Shown in pieces: positions 51,101-63,415 of a stretch of 64,000 bases of DNA (positions are counted from its first letter, which is position 1; each line of letters opens with the position of its first letter). The DNA lies in the NCBI RefSeq assembly GCF_901709675.1, contig NC_051103.1:8107501-8171500 (forward strand). The letters run 5' to 3'. The notes under the pieces were generated by a model that was not told where the DNA came from, did no database searches, and worked only from the letters and a program-made list of their open reading frames with translations. A program made the translations under genes and the position numbers. This DNA is from Syngnathus acus (taxonomy: Eukaryota > Chordata > Actinopteri > Syngnathiformes > Syngnathidae).

Positions 51101-54100
51101 CCCAGTGTGCTTGTGTCTCTAGACAAGGCTGCTTCTGTTCTGCTGGAAAGGATCCAAGGTTCAAATGATTTACTGGCATTGGGCTGTTCAGAATAGATCC
51201 AAGCTTTTTGGGTTTTTCAGCCCATTTTGCTTCCGTGACTTTTGGTGGAAATGAAAGCTTTGCTACACAACACAGTAACTCATAAGCATTTTTTCTTGGG
51301 ATGACCTGATGGTTTTATTATTTCTATCTTTATAGTTTATTGCATTTCTCCTCAAGACTAGTGTTGCTCTGGTGTGATGGTATTGCCAAGCCTCCACCTC
51401 TCCTCTTCAGGTTACATGCTCATTCTAATTCTTCTGTTGCAGATTTTGCCTGCATTGTGTCATTCTGTGTGTGTGTGTTTGTGAGACAGGTATCACTTAT
51501 TTTATGCTCAGCGGAACACAGCGTTAAAGGCAGCACATACTTTGCTCACTGATAATTGTGTTCTTTTCTTGCTTACTTCAAGCATGAAATTGACATTTTA
51601 AAATGAGTTCCAAATGAAACACGGGTTAACTTAAAAACCAAACAAAGGTGCGTTATAGTCTTCTGTTGAGCAGATTTGTCACCCTTCTCCTTTTTCAATT
51701 TGGATGTGTGTCTGTGTTGTGTTTTGAGCGTGTTCACCGCATCTGCTTTCTGTGGTCACCAGTCACATCTTTCCCACCGCGTACAACCACAGCGGTTTAA
51801 TAAAAGTTGATCGAGCATTGGATTCTGCATCCCCAGCTGGATTCTCACCGAGCAAAATCTGATGAGGTGGAAGTTGTACCTGACCAGTGGTCCAGCCTTA
51901 TTCTTGAAATTGTCCAAACCGTTGGTCACGTCAACTTCTCCCCCTACTTAAGTGTGATTTGACGAAGCATGTGGCTTACTTGTGCTGTTTTTTTTTTTTT
52001 ATTTCCATAGTTTGAATAGGAAGTGCACATTTAAAATTGGGTTGTCCGTGAGTACATTGATCAGCTAATAATGTACTTGTAGCTCTAAGTATTTGTTAAA
52101 TAAAAATGTGTTCATGTCTATATAAATTGACATCGCAGTTGTGTAATTTTTTTTTTCTTCTTCTCTTCAATTCTAGCCGGATCTACTGAACTTCAAGAAA
52201 GGATGGATGGTGAAGCTGGATGAGCAAGGACAGGTAGTTGACGCGCATATTTTCATGCACCTTTTTGAACAGGCATTTTCCGCATCAAGGCTCAACCACC
52301 ATCTTTTTCTTGTATCTGCTGTAGTGGAAGAAATCCTGGTTTGTTCTGACAGATCACAGCCTGCGATATTATAAGGATTCCATCGCAGAAGAGGTGACTG
52401 TTTCTTCAGTTTTTTGATCATGCTTATTGAATTTATGGTTCCGTTTTTTTTTTTTTTTATATATACATTGATGCTTCAGGCTTCTGACCTGGATGGTGAG
52501 ATTGATCTGTCGACATGCTACAATGTCACTGAATACCAGGCTCAACGGAATTATGGTTTCCAAATACAAGTAAGATGTGTTGTCTAAATTACAATTTCAT
52601 CTTTATTCATGCGCAGAATGGCATTTTTAATGATGTACGTACGTCATGCCTTATGTGTTTTTAAATGTTTAGACTCAGGAAGGAGTTTACACACTGTCGG
52701 CCATGACAGCCGGTATACGAAGAAATTGGATCCAGGCAGTTCTGAAGAATGTCAGACCATCTAATGCTCCTGATGTAGCAAGGTGAGTGAAATCCCATCA
52801 GTGCCGTTTCTCCATTTTTGAGAAATCATTTGAATGGGGAGTTTTATTCTAAATGACATTCTGGTCTCATCGGTCTTAAATCTTTTCACTGTTCTCCAGC
52901 TCGACGGATGATCACGGTTCTTTTTCTCCTCTGGAGGGGCTAGTGAGGCCAGACGTGACCCAGGACTCTCCCTCATCCGAAACCTCATCTGTAGAAAGAG
53001 AATCCACTCCAGCCGTCGTAAAAAGCCGAGCACGTGAGCGTAGGCGAGAGGGCCGATCCAAGACTTTTGATTGGGCTGAGTTCAGGCCTATCGCCCAAGC
53101 ACTTGCACAGCAACGGGCGCAGGAGGCCGAGAGCCTTCGGGCAGATCTAGGAGAGCTGGAGCGTAGTCGGCGAAGGGAGGAAAGGCGAAAGAGGTACGAG
53201 GCTGCCACCAGCTCGTCCACGGAGCCCTCGTCGCTCAAAGAAAGCGGGAGAACGGACATTCAAAGTGCGGACAAATTGCCGGATTCATCAGGTCATCAAT
53301 TTCTAGAGAGACATCAGAAAGTAGAGGAGGTGATTGAGGAACATTGGAGACAGGTGGAGAAGACGCCCATCCGGGAAGAGCGAAGAGTAGCTCTGCCTTC
53401 AACAGGTCCCGTCAGAGAGACTGTGGAGCTCGAACACCTGCTGGAGAATTACAAGCAAGGGGTACGTTCGCCTCTTATCATCTTGTTTTTTGGGGGCCAA
53501 CGCGCAACCCATTTTTACGTCCCCTAGAAATAGTGAAGGAAATGCATCGTTTAAAATGCGACTCAAATGTTTTCCTTTGTGCTTCTCCAGATGGAAGAAC
53601 TTAAAGCACAATTGGAAGGCTGTCACCAGCAGCTGCTTGACTCCAACAAGCACAAGCAGGAGCTTGAATTTCAGCTGAGAACAGCTCTTGACAGAGAGCA
53701 GGACGTACGAGCAGGTTACATATCTCCGGTGAGTTGATTTTACCAGTGCATTCCACTTTTAGTCACCATTGTATTGTTGGATGTTCAGATTTTATACAGT
53801 GGTTTATTCTCTATTTTATAACATCCTTTGCATGTGTTAATATGTAAAAAATGAAAAAGAATAAACCAAAGGGGCGACCAATGTGTGCCTTTGCATGAGT
53901 TGATTGCATGTTAAGAACATTGATATCTAATGATTACATTGGCTTCTACTTGTTAATCTCTTCTCTGTTTCACACTGTAGGCTACCAAATAATTTGAACT
54001 CATGCGCTCATCGGTTCGTAAATGGGAAATGACCACCTTAGAGTTCTCCAAGTTTCTGACAGTCCATACATTGTGACTCTAGGATTTGATTGCGCTGGGG

Positions 54101-57100
54101 TTCTAAAGGCGTTGCCAATCTATTTGATTAACTGATGTAATTGCGTATGAATAACATCTTGGCTGTTTCTGATTATGTGCATGAATATAAAGCTGTCATT
54201 GTCTATTAACGACATCAATTCATTTGCAAATATTGCCAGCATATGGGATTGCTATTCTTGTGTGTGTACGAAAGGAGGAGTGTTGCCAGAGCAAGGCTCC
54301 TTTAGTCCGTTTATTCGATATTTTTCTATGGTCGTGGTTGAATTCCAGTTTTCTGCCACTGTGGTGGAATGTACTTGAGGAAGTTGTAGGGAAACACAGT
54401 AGGTTTACCTTGGCTGATGTCAATCCACAAAGCACTGCTTTGGTGTCTAAGGAGCTTGGACCGGAATACTGTGTCGAAAAGTCTTGGTATGCCTTTCATC
54501 CTTTAAGTAATCCATTTAACTCAAGAAAACTAATATTGCAATACTTACCACATGAAGTAACCTTGAACTATTTCAGAAGCATGCTATTGGAACTAACACC
54601 TGCCATCAAATCTTTCCTCTGAAATTGCAGTTAGCACAATTATAACCAACAATTGTTCTGTGCTTTGAATTGTACACATTTTTGATATTATTGTAATGAT
54701 AAGAACGAAATGAGAGAACATATGTAATTATGAACAAATCTTTGTGTGTCCCCTGCTGTGTGTTAACCAACTCTTTGGTCCCCTTTTCCAAGCTGGAACA
54801 CCATTTGGGTCTGGAGGCTGATGTGACGCCCCAGATGAAGAGGCCAGAACTGGTTAGTCCTCAAGCACAAAGTTTAACAAAGAAGTACCAGGAGACCAAA
54901 GAACTCCTGAAGCAGCAAGAGTTGAAAAAGCGCAATATGCAGGCACAGCTTGGCCTTTCACTTTCTCACCACCCTCTTAAGGAACCTTATTTTTCTGAGC
55001 CCCCAAAGATACCCGCCCTGGAAGGCACTACGCCTGAACCTGTCCAGCAAACACTTAGCCTTTTACTCCTGGACAGTACAGAAGCAGTTCAAGAAGTCAA
55101 TGACTTGACAGCTGGCAAATATCTGACTGTACAGGAACTGACAAAGCTGTTAAGATGCCACACGTGTAATCGAGAAACATCAGAGAAACAACCATTCCTG
55201 AAGGTGTTGGAGACCTGGAAATGTCAACAGGAGATAGAGAACGAGATGATGAGAAAGAGTTTGGCCCGAGCCGGAGAAAGCGTTCGGGAATACGAGTCCC
55301 GTCTTTTAAACATGGAGGGTTTGGTGGGGAAGGTTCAGAAGCAAAGCCCTTTTGGTCCCCTCTCAAGAATCGATAAGCATTCAGAGAGCAAAGAGCAGAC
55401 CATTGGAATTCTTGAGCAGAAGATAGACATTTTAACAAGTGAAAACTGTGCATTGAAACAGAGATGCCAAGAAATCATGAACCAACTGACCGAGGCAGAC
55501 CGAGAAATAGACAGACTGAAAGCCGAGCTTATCAGCCGTCAGTGCGTCCAACAGCATCTCGTTATGGAAGAGATGAAAAGACTCAAGGCTGACCTGGCCC
55601 AAAGCCAGGCTAATGCCATCGACAGAGAGTATTTTGAGAGGGAGCTGGATGAGAAGTCACGGAGGCTCCGTGAAGCTCTGCTTACCGTAGAGCAGCTTGG
55701 CAACACCCTAAGGGACACGGAGAAAAAACTGCAGTTGAGAGAAGCCACGTTGAAAGGTCTGGGATTCCAGCCAGATTATGTGGATGAGGCACCACACCTG
55801 GAGCAGGAGCAGCTTAAAGACCTACTTGAAGCCTCACAGGCAAAGTTATTTGACACTGAGGAAGCCCTCCATAGCACACAACAACACTGTATTGAACTCG
55901 AGTCCAGGAACCGTGAATTAATCGCATTGCAGCAGAAATCAGAGGAGGTCCATCGAGAGAAGCTTAGAGAGGCCGAAAATCAAATAGCCATGCTACGAGA
56001 GAAGGTAGAAATGAGGAGAAGTGGAGGTGAAACGTCTTTAGATGTTGCCTGTGTTCAGGAAGGAGCAAAGCATGTTCATGGAGGTAGTTTAAAGCAAGTA
56101 GCAGATGAGCTGGAGAAGAGGTCAGAGGCAGCTAATCAGGTTTTAGACATGTTCTCAACCATCAAAGTGGATGTCGAGAAAATGATGAATGACTTAAAAA
56201 GCACTTTATGTGTCAAGCGACACCTTAGTTCTCAGAAAAAAGAAGACCTTTTTTGTGTCAGTCAGAAAGACATGGGCTTGATTTTAGAGGCAGAATTCCT
56301 GAGCCAGATTCTGAGTACCACTGAAATCAAACAAGAAGAAACTGGCCTTGACTGTCAAACGGCTTTGGCGCAAGAGATTGCTCGGAAGTCCTTAAAGCTT
56401 TTGACAAGTCAGATTGATACAGAAGCGGAAGCTGAACGGGGCAGAATGGCCGAGTCCGACTTTTTTTTTATGTATAACTGGCTCGATGATGAAACCAACA
56501 GCTTTATTCTTCGAGAATTAACCGACACATTGAAGGCAAAGGCCATCCGCTTGACAAAGATTGCATTGAGGGTTCAGTCGGCCCAAGATGACGACTTTGT
56601 GTCTTGCGCGCTAGCTAGCCTTACGTTTGGTCCAAAACCGAAGCGGTCTTCTGAGTATCTGCTTGATGCACTTCAAGATGCTTGTATGTCATATGTGATT
56701 ATTAGGCTGCGGGTGCAGCATGAAAAAGAGATGATGGAAAAGCCCACCAAAATTGAACTTCACGAGTGTCCAAACTGCCCGGAATTGAGAAAGGTTGTTG
56801 AAGGCCTGCAGACCCAACTGGCAGATCTTCATCATCAGTTGTGTGACGACGCATCTGTAAGAAACACATCGGAGCCAGAAACTTCGATCCGCATAAAAGA
56901 GGAGCCCGCCGAGCAAACCTGTGACATGACACCACATGACATGATAGCCAGACATGAAAAGGAGCTGTGGGAGGTCAAAGACAGCTACAAGCAGGAAGCT
57001 GACAGACTGAAGAAAGAATTAGCTGAAGCCAGTGAAACTCTTTGCTTCCGCTCCGAGGAGAATGCCAGAGAGATTGATTCACTGACCAACTCCATGGAGG

Positions 57101-60100
57101 ACCTCAAGGAGAAGCACGAGTTGGAACGGATGAACCTCATCGCGAGCTTTAACCAAGAGATAGAGGAGCTAAGGAGCATGATTGCTCCTTCAAACCCAAA
57201 CAAGGCATCTACAGCTGAGGAGGGTCAGTCACATGACCGGACAGCCCATCTCAAAGCGTGCATCCAGGAGCTGCTGACGCAAGTTTCAGTTATGACCCAA
57301 GAGATGAGACGTCGCCAAGAACAGGGCGAGATAACCACTCTACGGCTGAAATACGAGAAAGACCTGGAAAATCTAAAGGTGGAAGCGTTCCTTGTCCTTA
57401 CCGTTCGCCATCTGTGATGCCTTGTGTTCCTTTGTGGCATTCCCAGATCCCCCCCCCCCCCTGTGCATCCTACACTTGCTCCTTCTTCTAACCGGTTTCC
57501 TTCTGTGTTGCATGAACTATAACATCCATTGAGCTTCTTCTGTCATTGGTGCCATTTTTTTAACCCATAAACTGATTCTTCAACTTGGAATGAAACGGAT
57601 GGTTTTCCCATTTTGTTGGTAGATTAGTTGATTGATGAGATCAATCATTTCAGAACTTTTTTTGGTCCAATTCCAAATTTTTGAACCAATTTTGTATGGC
57701 AACTGATAAGATACTTGAGGCATTTGGGTCAAATAAATGTTTTGGGTTTGTTTTTTGTCTTAATTTGATGACGTCATTTTTACTTTTAATTGAATAGTTC
57801 AAAATTTGTTTTTAAATAGTCGTGATAACTGAAGTTACTAGCAGCTATAAAGGGCCCTCAACACCAGAACTCGAGTTTTTGTCTTGTACTATTGTCAAAC
57901 AACATGTTTTTATGTTAATGGGACAGAACATGTGTTGTTGCTTACTCGGTACATTTTCTGTTCATCCTTTTTGTTTGGGTTGACTTCTAACTTAAGCGCT
58001 TAAGTGAGTTCATGCCCACGTCATGACCGAGAACGTATTTACTTCCACCATAGAGCGTCTGGCATGCTTCTAAATAAAGCCTATGCTTGGTCTGATGTCA
58101 GAGCAGGAAGTTTACGTTTGCTATCGGGGAGGATTTTCAGCTTCTCACAGTAGGTTCCTGGAGCTTAGCTCTCAGGAGATTTTATTGTAAAAACAGACTG
58201 GAGCGCCGTTTCCCCTGCGTGGATTGAGGCACGGAGAATGGACGTGGTCTGATGTGCAGCCATGGATTGAGCTCGCAGATTAGCGTCAGTGAATAGAGCA
58301 ACGGAAGCACGACGTGTGTTTGCTCGGGCTTGTCGAAACTTGCACCACCGTGACAGACTGCTTGCTGTGCAGCGCTTGTCAGTTTGTCAATGCGGTTTGG
58401 GCCCAAAAAAAGAAAGAGAGAAATAAATAAATCATGCTGGCTCGTAAGCAAAATGAGATGCTTGTTGATGACAAATGACAGCATATAGTACTTTGTCTTT
58501 CATGTCTATGCATTTCTTCATTGTGTATCCTGCCATTCCTCTTAACACAGGCTCAACTTGCTCCTGGCTAACACGCAGTAGCTTGCGAGTTCTTTGCCGG
58601 CTAATAAACGGGCCATCCGTTTCGGTCCTTGTTTTCCTGCTCGGCTCCTAAGGGCCAGAGAGCCTAGCCTGTTGGTCCTTTTGGATCTGAGCCATCCACT
58701 CACTCACTCACTCACTTCCTCTCCCTGTATTGACCTGTCTGTCCCAGGCAACTTGTGAGAGGGGCTTTGCTGCAATGGAAGAATCTCATCAGAAGGTGAT
58801 CGATGAACTTCACAAGAAACACCAAAGAGAGCTCGAGAACCTGCAGGAGGAAAAAGAAAGACTGTTGGCGGAGGAAACCGCCGCCACCATTTCCGGTGAG
58901 ACGTGAAAATGACAAAGCTGTGCTTACTGAACTCTGTGGTAAAACGAGACTCTTGTGTTGATGGTAGCGATCGAAGCAATGAAAAATGCCCACCGGAACG
59001 AGCTGGAGAAAGAGCTGGACAAGGCTCGGAAGGCCAACAGCAACGTAGAGAACGCTGACATGGATGAGATCCGCAGACAGCATGAGTATGAGAGCTTTGC
59101 AATATGGGGCACCAAATTCAAGAGCCTAACTAAGGATTTCACTGCTCATGGGAAGTTTGGCTGTGTGGTATAATGGCTTTGCTCTCTCTCTCTCTCTCTC
59201 TCTCACTGTGTTGCACCGCAGGGAGGAACTGTGCTCCTTTCAGCGAGAAATCGAGGTGCTGTCAGAGCAGTATTCCCAGAAGTGCCTCGAAAACGCCCAC
59301 CTGGCCCAGGCGCTGGAGGCAGAGAGGCAAGCCCTCAGGCAATGTCAGCGAGAGAATCAGGAGCTCAATGCTCACAACCAGGTACTGATAAAACACAACT
59401 CTCAGGTGCCCGTCCCGTCTAAGCTGGTTGCGTGCGGTGCTTTCAGGAATTGAACAATCGTCTGGCTGCGGAGATCACCAAGATGCGTTCGATGACTTGT
59501 GAGGATGGAGCGGGAGACGCAAACGCAATTCAGGGGAAAGAGCTCTACGAATTAGAAGTACGCTTCTGATGAGTTGGATACAAATGTCATTCGAGAAGCT
59601 TTTGATTTGATCATCTGCTTGTTTTCCAGGTAATGCTAAGGGTGAAGGAATCGGAGGTCCAATACTTAAAGCAGGAAATCAACTCTTTGAAAGATGAACT
59701 CCAGGCTGCACAAAGAGTACGTCTTTATTCGCACCGTTGTTTTCGGAGGCCGTGTGTGTGTGTGTCCCTTAAAAAAAGAAAAAAAAAATCTTTGTCAGTC
59801 GCTTGAAATGCCAAACGTTGTCATTTCAGGACAAAAAATATGCGACAGATAAGTACAAAGACATCTACACCGAGCTGAGCATCGTCAAGGCCAAAGCCGA
59901 GCGGGATCTGGGCCGGCTCAGAGACCAGCTGCAGCTGGCTCACGAGGCGCTTGGTGAACCATCGCTGGAGGAAGTGGACCGAGGAGGAGGATACGGTAGC
60001 TGTCTTCATGTTGTGACATTTAAGTGGTTAGCGCCAGAAAAAGTGGAGGTCCTTCAAAAAATGAATTCACAACATGAGCTCATCGTTTCAGTCAACGCTG

Positions 60101-61221
60101 TACAGTAGGCGTAATTGGCAATGACAATGGTAAAAGCAGTCTTTTTTCATTCTCATTTTCCCTCGCAGACATCATGAAATCCAAAAGCAATCCTGACATT
60201 CTCAAGATGGCAGCTGTCGCGGCCAAACGTTCCGAGCGCACCATGAGGTCAAAGGTGGGTTTCCTGGTAATAGTCAAGTCAGTTCCTCATCCCGTAGTTG
60301 TTGATTTAGGATTTCTTAGAAAAGTGCCTCGTTGTCCAACAGTAAATTGCCCAAAAACAATTGACAGTGCGTGAGCTGCCAGTGTTCTACTGCCATCTAC
60401 TGGCCGGAGTGGCCGCTTGCAGCATAGCCAGCCAGCCCCCCCCCCGGCCTGCTCTTGTGTGACCCCATGAAAAAAAAATGTGTGGTGCCCAGTTGACTCC
60501 AGAGCAGACTAATGCACACTTACCGGTCTGTTTTTGTCCCCAGTCTGTGAATCGCGACATGCCCTGGGACAATTAGTGTTGCTGAGGACGTCCTTTAGGT
60601 ACGACGTGTGCTTTTCGTAAATCCTCTCGTCGTCCGCCTTCAAAGCACCAAACAGATCGGAGTCACCCCTGCACATTCCGCTGCACAAATAAGCACTGTC
60701 CATATGCATGGTGGTGAAGGACACTGGGATGGAGTCTGAATGTGTGATTAGAAACCTTTTGCGTGATGTGCATTTTGTGAATGACTTGCTTGCAGTGCCA
60801 CTGTGAACCCTAAACTAACTGGTCTAGTCCATTTCTGGTTTTGTTTCCCTCATTGGGAGCAAACTAGTAAAACAAGCAAGGTTTTACGAGTTACAACTTT
60901 GTGGCTTTGGTAAGTTGGAGTACTGGCTTCAACCGCTTCCTCACGACAAGGTAGTTCTTCTTCTATAAAGTGCACTGGACCAAGTCTGTGAAGGAATGAT
61001 GATGGGTGCTTTGAATTTGAATCCTGCTAAGCATAGCATTTTGGTCCAATTTAGAGATTTTGCGTCCTCCAATTTATAGTCTTAACTGGCAACGTTTTTT
61101 TGAAGACTTGTTTAAATTGTAACATCTGTTGTCCTTTGAATCCCAACAGAGTCTAAAGGAAGGACTGACACCTGAGCAAAGACTCCACCTATTTGAAAAT
61201 AAGGACACTAAGGAGTTCTGA
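42170..61221 (+). CDS. mprip: myosin phosphatase Rho-interacting protein (M-RIP, p116Rip), long form
   Basis: Twenty-four coding exons join in one frame (1,962 residues): 42170-42292, 45080-45157, 45395-45460, 47784-47935, 48003-48087, 48167-48341, 48548-48983, 49780-49906, 50339-50425, 52177-52233, 52325-52393, 52480-52569, 52673-52782, 52900-53461, 53591-53728, 54793-57378, 58748-58895, 58968-59085, 59222-59381, 59447-59557, 59630-59716, 59830-59995, 60169-60254, 61150-61221. The family scaffold targets myosin phosphatase (via MYPT1) and RhoA to F-actin stress fibres and so lowers myosin light-chain phosphorylation. Seen: N-terminal [22 protein letters not shown] domain 1 (about 43-155), a Ser-rich linker, [11 protein letters not shown] domain 2 (about 447-545), [20 protein letters not shown], and a long coiled coil ending in [11 protein letters not shown] and [12 protein letters not shown]. 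Start chosen by homology and a purine at -3. Exon 6 needs a GC donor, and the exon 7 donor (GTCCGT) is weak. The 862-codon exon 16 makes this the long isoform; skipping it keeps the frame. Confidence 0.95.
46218..46248. repeat. GGAA tetranucleotide microsatellite
   Basis: About six GGAA units in the third mprip intron. AGCC/CAGC tetranucleotide runs also occur in that intron at about 46,937-46,958. Confidence 0.85.
59178..59204. repeat. CT tract at the exon 19 acceptor of mprip
   Basis: A run of about thirteen CT units lies 17 nt before the acceptor of exon 19, where it serves as an unusually long polypyrimidine tract in a 136-nt intron. Confidence 0.85.
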
Positions 61222-62039
61222 ATGTGACCCCCCCCCCCCCCCCCCCCCCCCCTACCTTGCTGCATGCTTAAACTATTTTAGCTCTGTAATGGCGTATTTG
61301 GTAACACGACACACACTGGTCACAAAACAAACATGTATTATTAAAGGACACATGGTATGAAGTTTGGATTTCATGTTTAGAATTTGCATTCCGTGCACTT
61401 CAGTTAACTGTGACGTTTTTTGTATTTGTCCGCCCCCCACCCTTTCATTGTTTTACTGTAAATATGGTTTTTAATGGAGCATCTGCCACGCACGCACGCG
61501 TACACTAAAACTATGACTGTGTAAGCTACTGTTTTAACTCTTAGACTGTTGCGAGCCAAGAATGTCACGTCCAAAGGACCCAGCATTTTCGGCCACTAAT
61601 ACATGCATAATACGTAGGAACGAACGGTTGTGCCGTTCCGGTCGCTCTGTCGGCATTCCAGCACAGATGGAAGTGGGAAGAGAAGTACAGATTTGCAATA
61701 TCATGTTGCTCCATCGCATGGCTTCTAAGTAACGTCATAGATGTTCTCTGCCATCCTTGGATTGATCCCCCACGGAAAGACTGCAGCTGAATGCACACGG
61801 ATGAGGTTCTCTGACTAATTTATATATATTAAATTTTATATAGTCTCTCTCTCTCACTGCAATCATTGCTCCAGCTGTTTAGAAGTTGGTTGTGTTTGTA
61901 GTTTTGTTAAGTGACAGTCTGTATTTATTTAAATGGTTGGGATTTTTCTTTCACATTCCCCTTCCTCTGTACTCTAATTTTGTAAATATAGACCAAATAC
62001 ACATATTCACCAACTGATTACAGGTTTATTAGCAATAAA
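61222..62039 (+). other. probable mprip 3' UTR
   Basis: This follows the TGA and begins with a 25-base run of C (61,228-61,252). It is then AT-rich with TTTATT and ATTTA-like motifs and ends at AATAAA (62,034-62,039) followed by T-rich sequence, the best polyadenylation signal before the next gene. An earlier TATTAAA-type variant occurs near 61,338. Confidence 0.65.
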
Positions 62040-62989
62040 TATTTTTGCACCCTTTGTGTCTGCTGTGCAGTTGTACCATTTTTAGAAAGGCACCAAATGA
62101 AATAGGCTCAACACTTGTATTTTTGTTTCTTATAGGGTGGTGGAAACTTGTATGATATTGCTCATTTGACTTGACATCCCCGTTTTACAAAATCCTGACC
62201 TCATTTCAAATTGTGTGTGTATGGGGCTGCTCAAATCCTGATTCAGTTACTGGTTTTCGCACAAACGTCTATTTTATTGTGGAGGGCGCATCAGGATATT
62301 GAAGATGTATGAGCCAACTTGACGTTGCGGTCATCAGCGTTCCAGGAAAGGTCCTAATTCTTTTTAATTTGGTCAAAATAGATGGAGTCTTGAGGGAGAT
62401 GCGGGGTGGACGTGTTTTGCAGCTGGACGTTTAAAACGTGACCATCGGGGTAAGTTTGAGCAGCTTTGTCACTTGAGCGTTCCGTTCCCTCCGTCTTTGT
62501 TTCGGGCGGGCGGGCCTTGCCCAGCCATCCAGATACGTGCAATGCTCTGAAACACGTTGCTAAACTCTATGAACAATAACACGGAATCTCACCAGTAACG
62601 CGTGTCGTGGGCTTTGTATAGCTCATAGAAGTCAAATATCCGAAGTTCATACGCATTTATAGGCACTTTTTAATTGGGTCGAAGTATTTAGCAATAACTT
62701 AAGTCGTATGAGGCCAACGTTTCAAATATTTTGCCATTCCTCGTCATAATGAAGTTACCCAGCACAGTGACTTAACGTTAAACGGTTTCGTAATAAAAGT
62801 AGGCATTTGAGAAAAATGATCAAGCTCAGTCCTAGCCACGATTAGCCGAAATTATTATTGGTCACTGTGAATCGCTCTTATTGGCAAAATGGTGATTTGT
62901 ACTTTGTGATATTCTGTTATTATTCCAAACAAATTAAAAGTGACGATTAGTAGCCGGGCCTAGCCAGCTAACGTTAGCGGCGGCTAAGC
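62040..62989. other. intergenic DNA and promoter region of the right-hand gene
   Basis: No coding frame of note. GC content and CpG frequency rise after about 62,460 (GGGCGGGCGGGCC near 62,504, a GC-box-like sequence) and again at 62,940-63,000, as expected for a housekeeping-type promoter reading rightward. Confidence 0.45.
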
Positions 62990-63031
62990 AGTAGCTTTCG
63001 AGTTGGAATACCTGACCTGTCAACGTTGTTG
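62990..63031 (+). other. probable non-coding first exon of the right-hand gene
   Basis: A strong donor (TTG then GTAAGT) at 63,032 and a good acceptor (TGTTTTGCAG) ending at 63,410 define a 379-nt intron just before the ATG at 63,416. The 5' limit of this exon is a guess. A TGTC tetranucleotide run follows the donor (63,038-63,065). Confidence 0.5.
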
Positions 63032-63415
63032 GTAAGTTGTCTGTCTGTCTGTCTGTCTGTCTGTCAGTCGCTTCTAAGCAAAGTATCATTTCAACTCGAG
63101 TCGTTCCCTATAAACATTCAGTGACGATGTCAAACGTATATCGTGTTTTTTCACTTTAAAAAACAAATCTGAAGCGATTCTCTCACGCGTCAGTTAACTG
63201 TCAATTTAACGACTCGTTAATTTTGTTCACGAGAAACATTTTGAAATCGTCTTTTGGTGACTTATTAATAAGTAGCTGTAGTGTTGAGTGAAGGTTATAG
63301 CAAAGTTCATCGAAAAAAAAACGACTGGACTTGTTTCGAAGAATCTCAATCAAATACGTTGGTGGTGAAATTGTATTGCAAAAGATGACACACCTTTGTG
63401 TGTTTTGCAGTTGCT

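Noticed and set aside
54224-54622. 132-codon open frame upstream of mprip exon 16
   Set aside because: It lies in the intron, does not join in frame with exon 15 or 16 by good splice sites and has no coiled-coil character.
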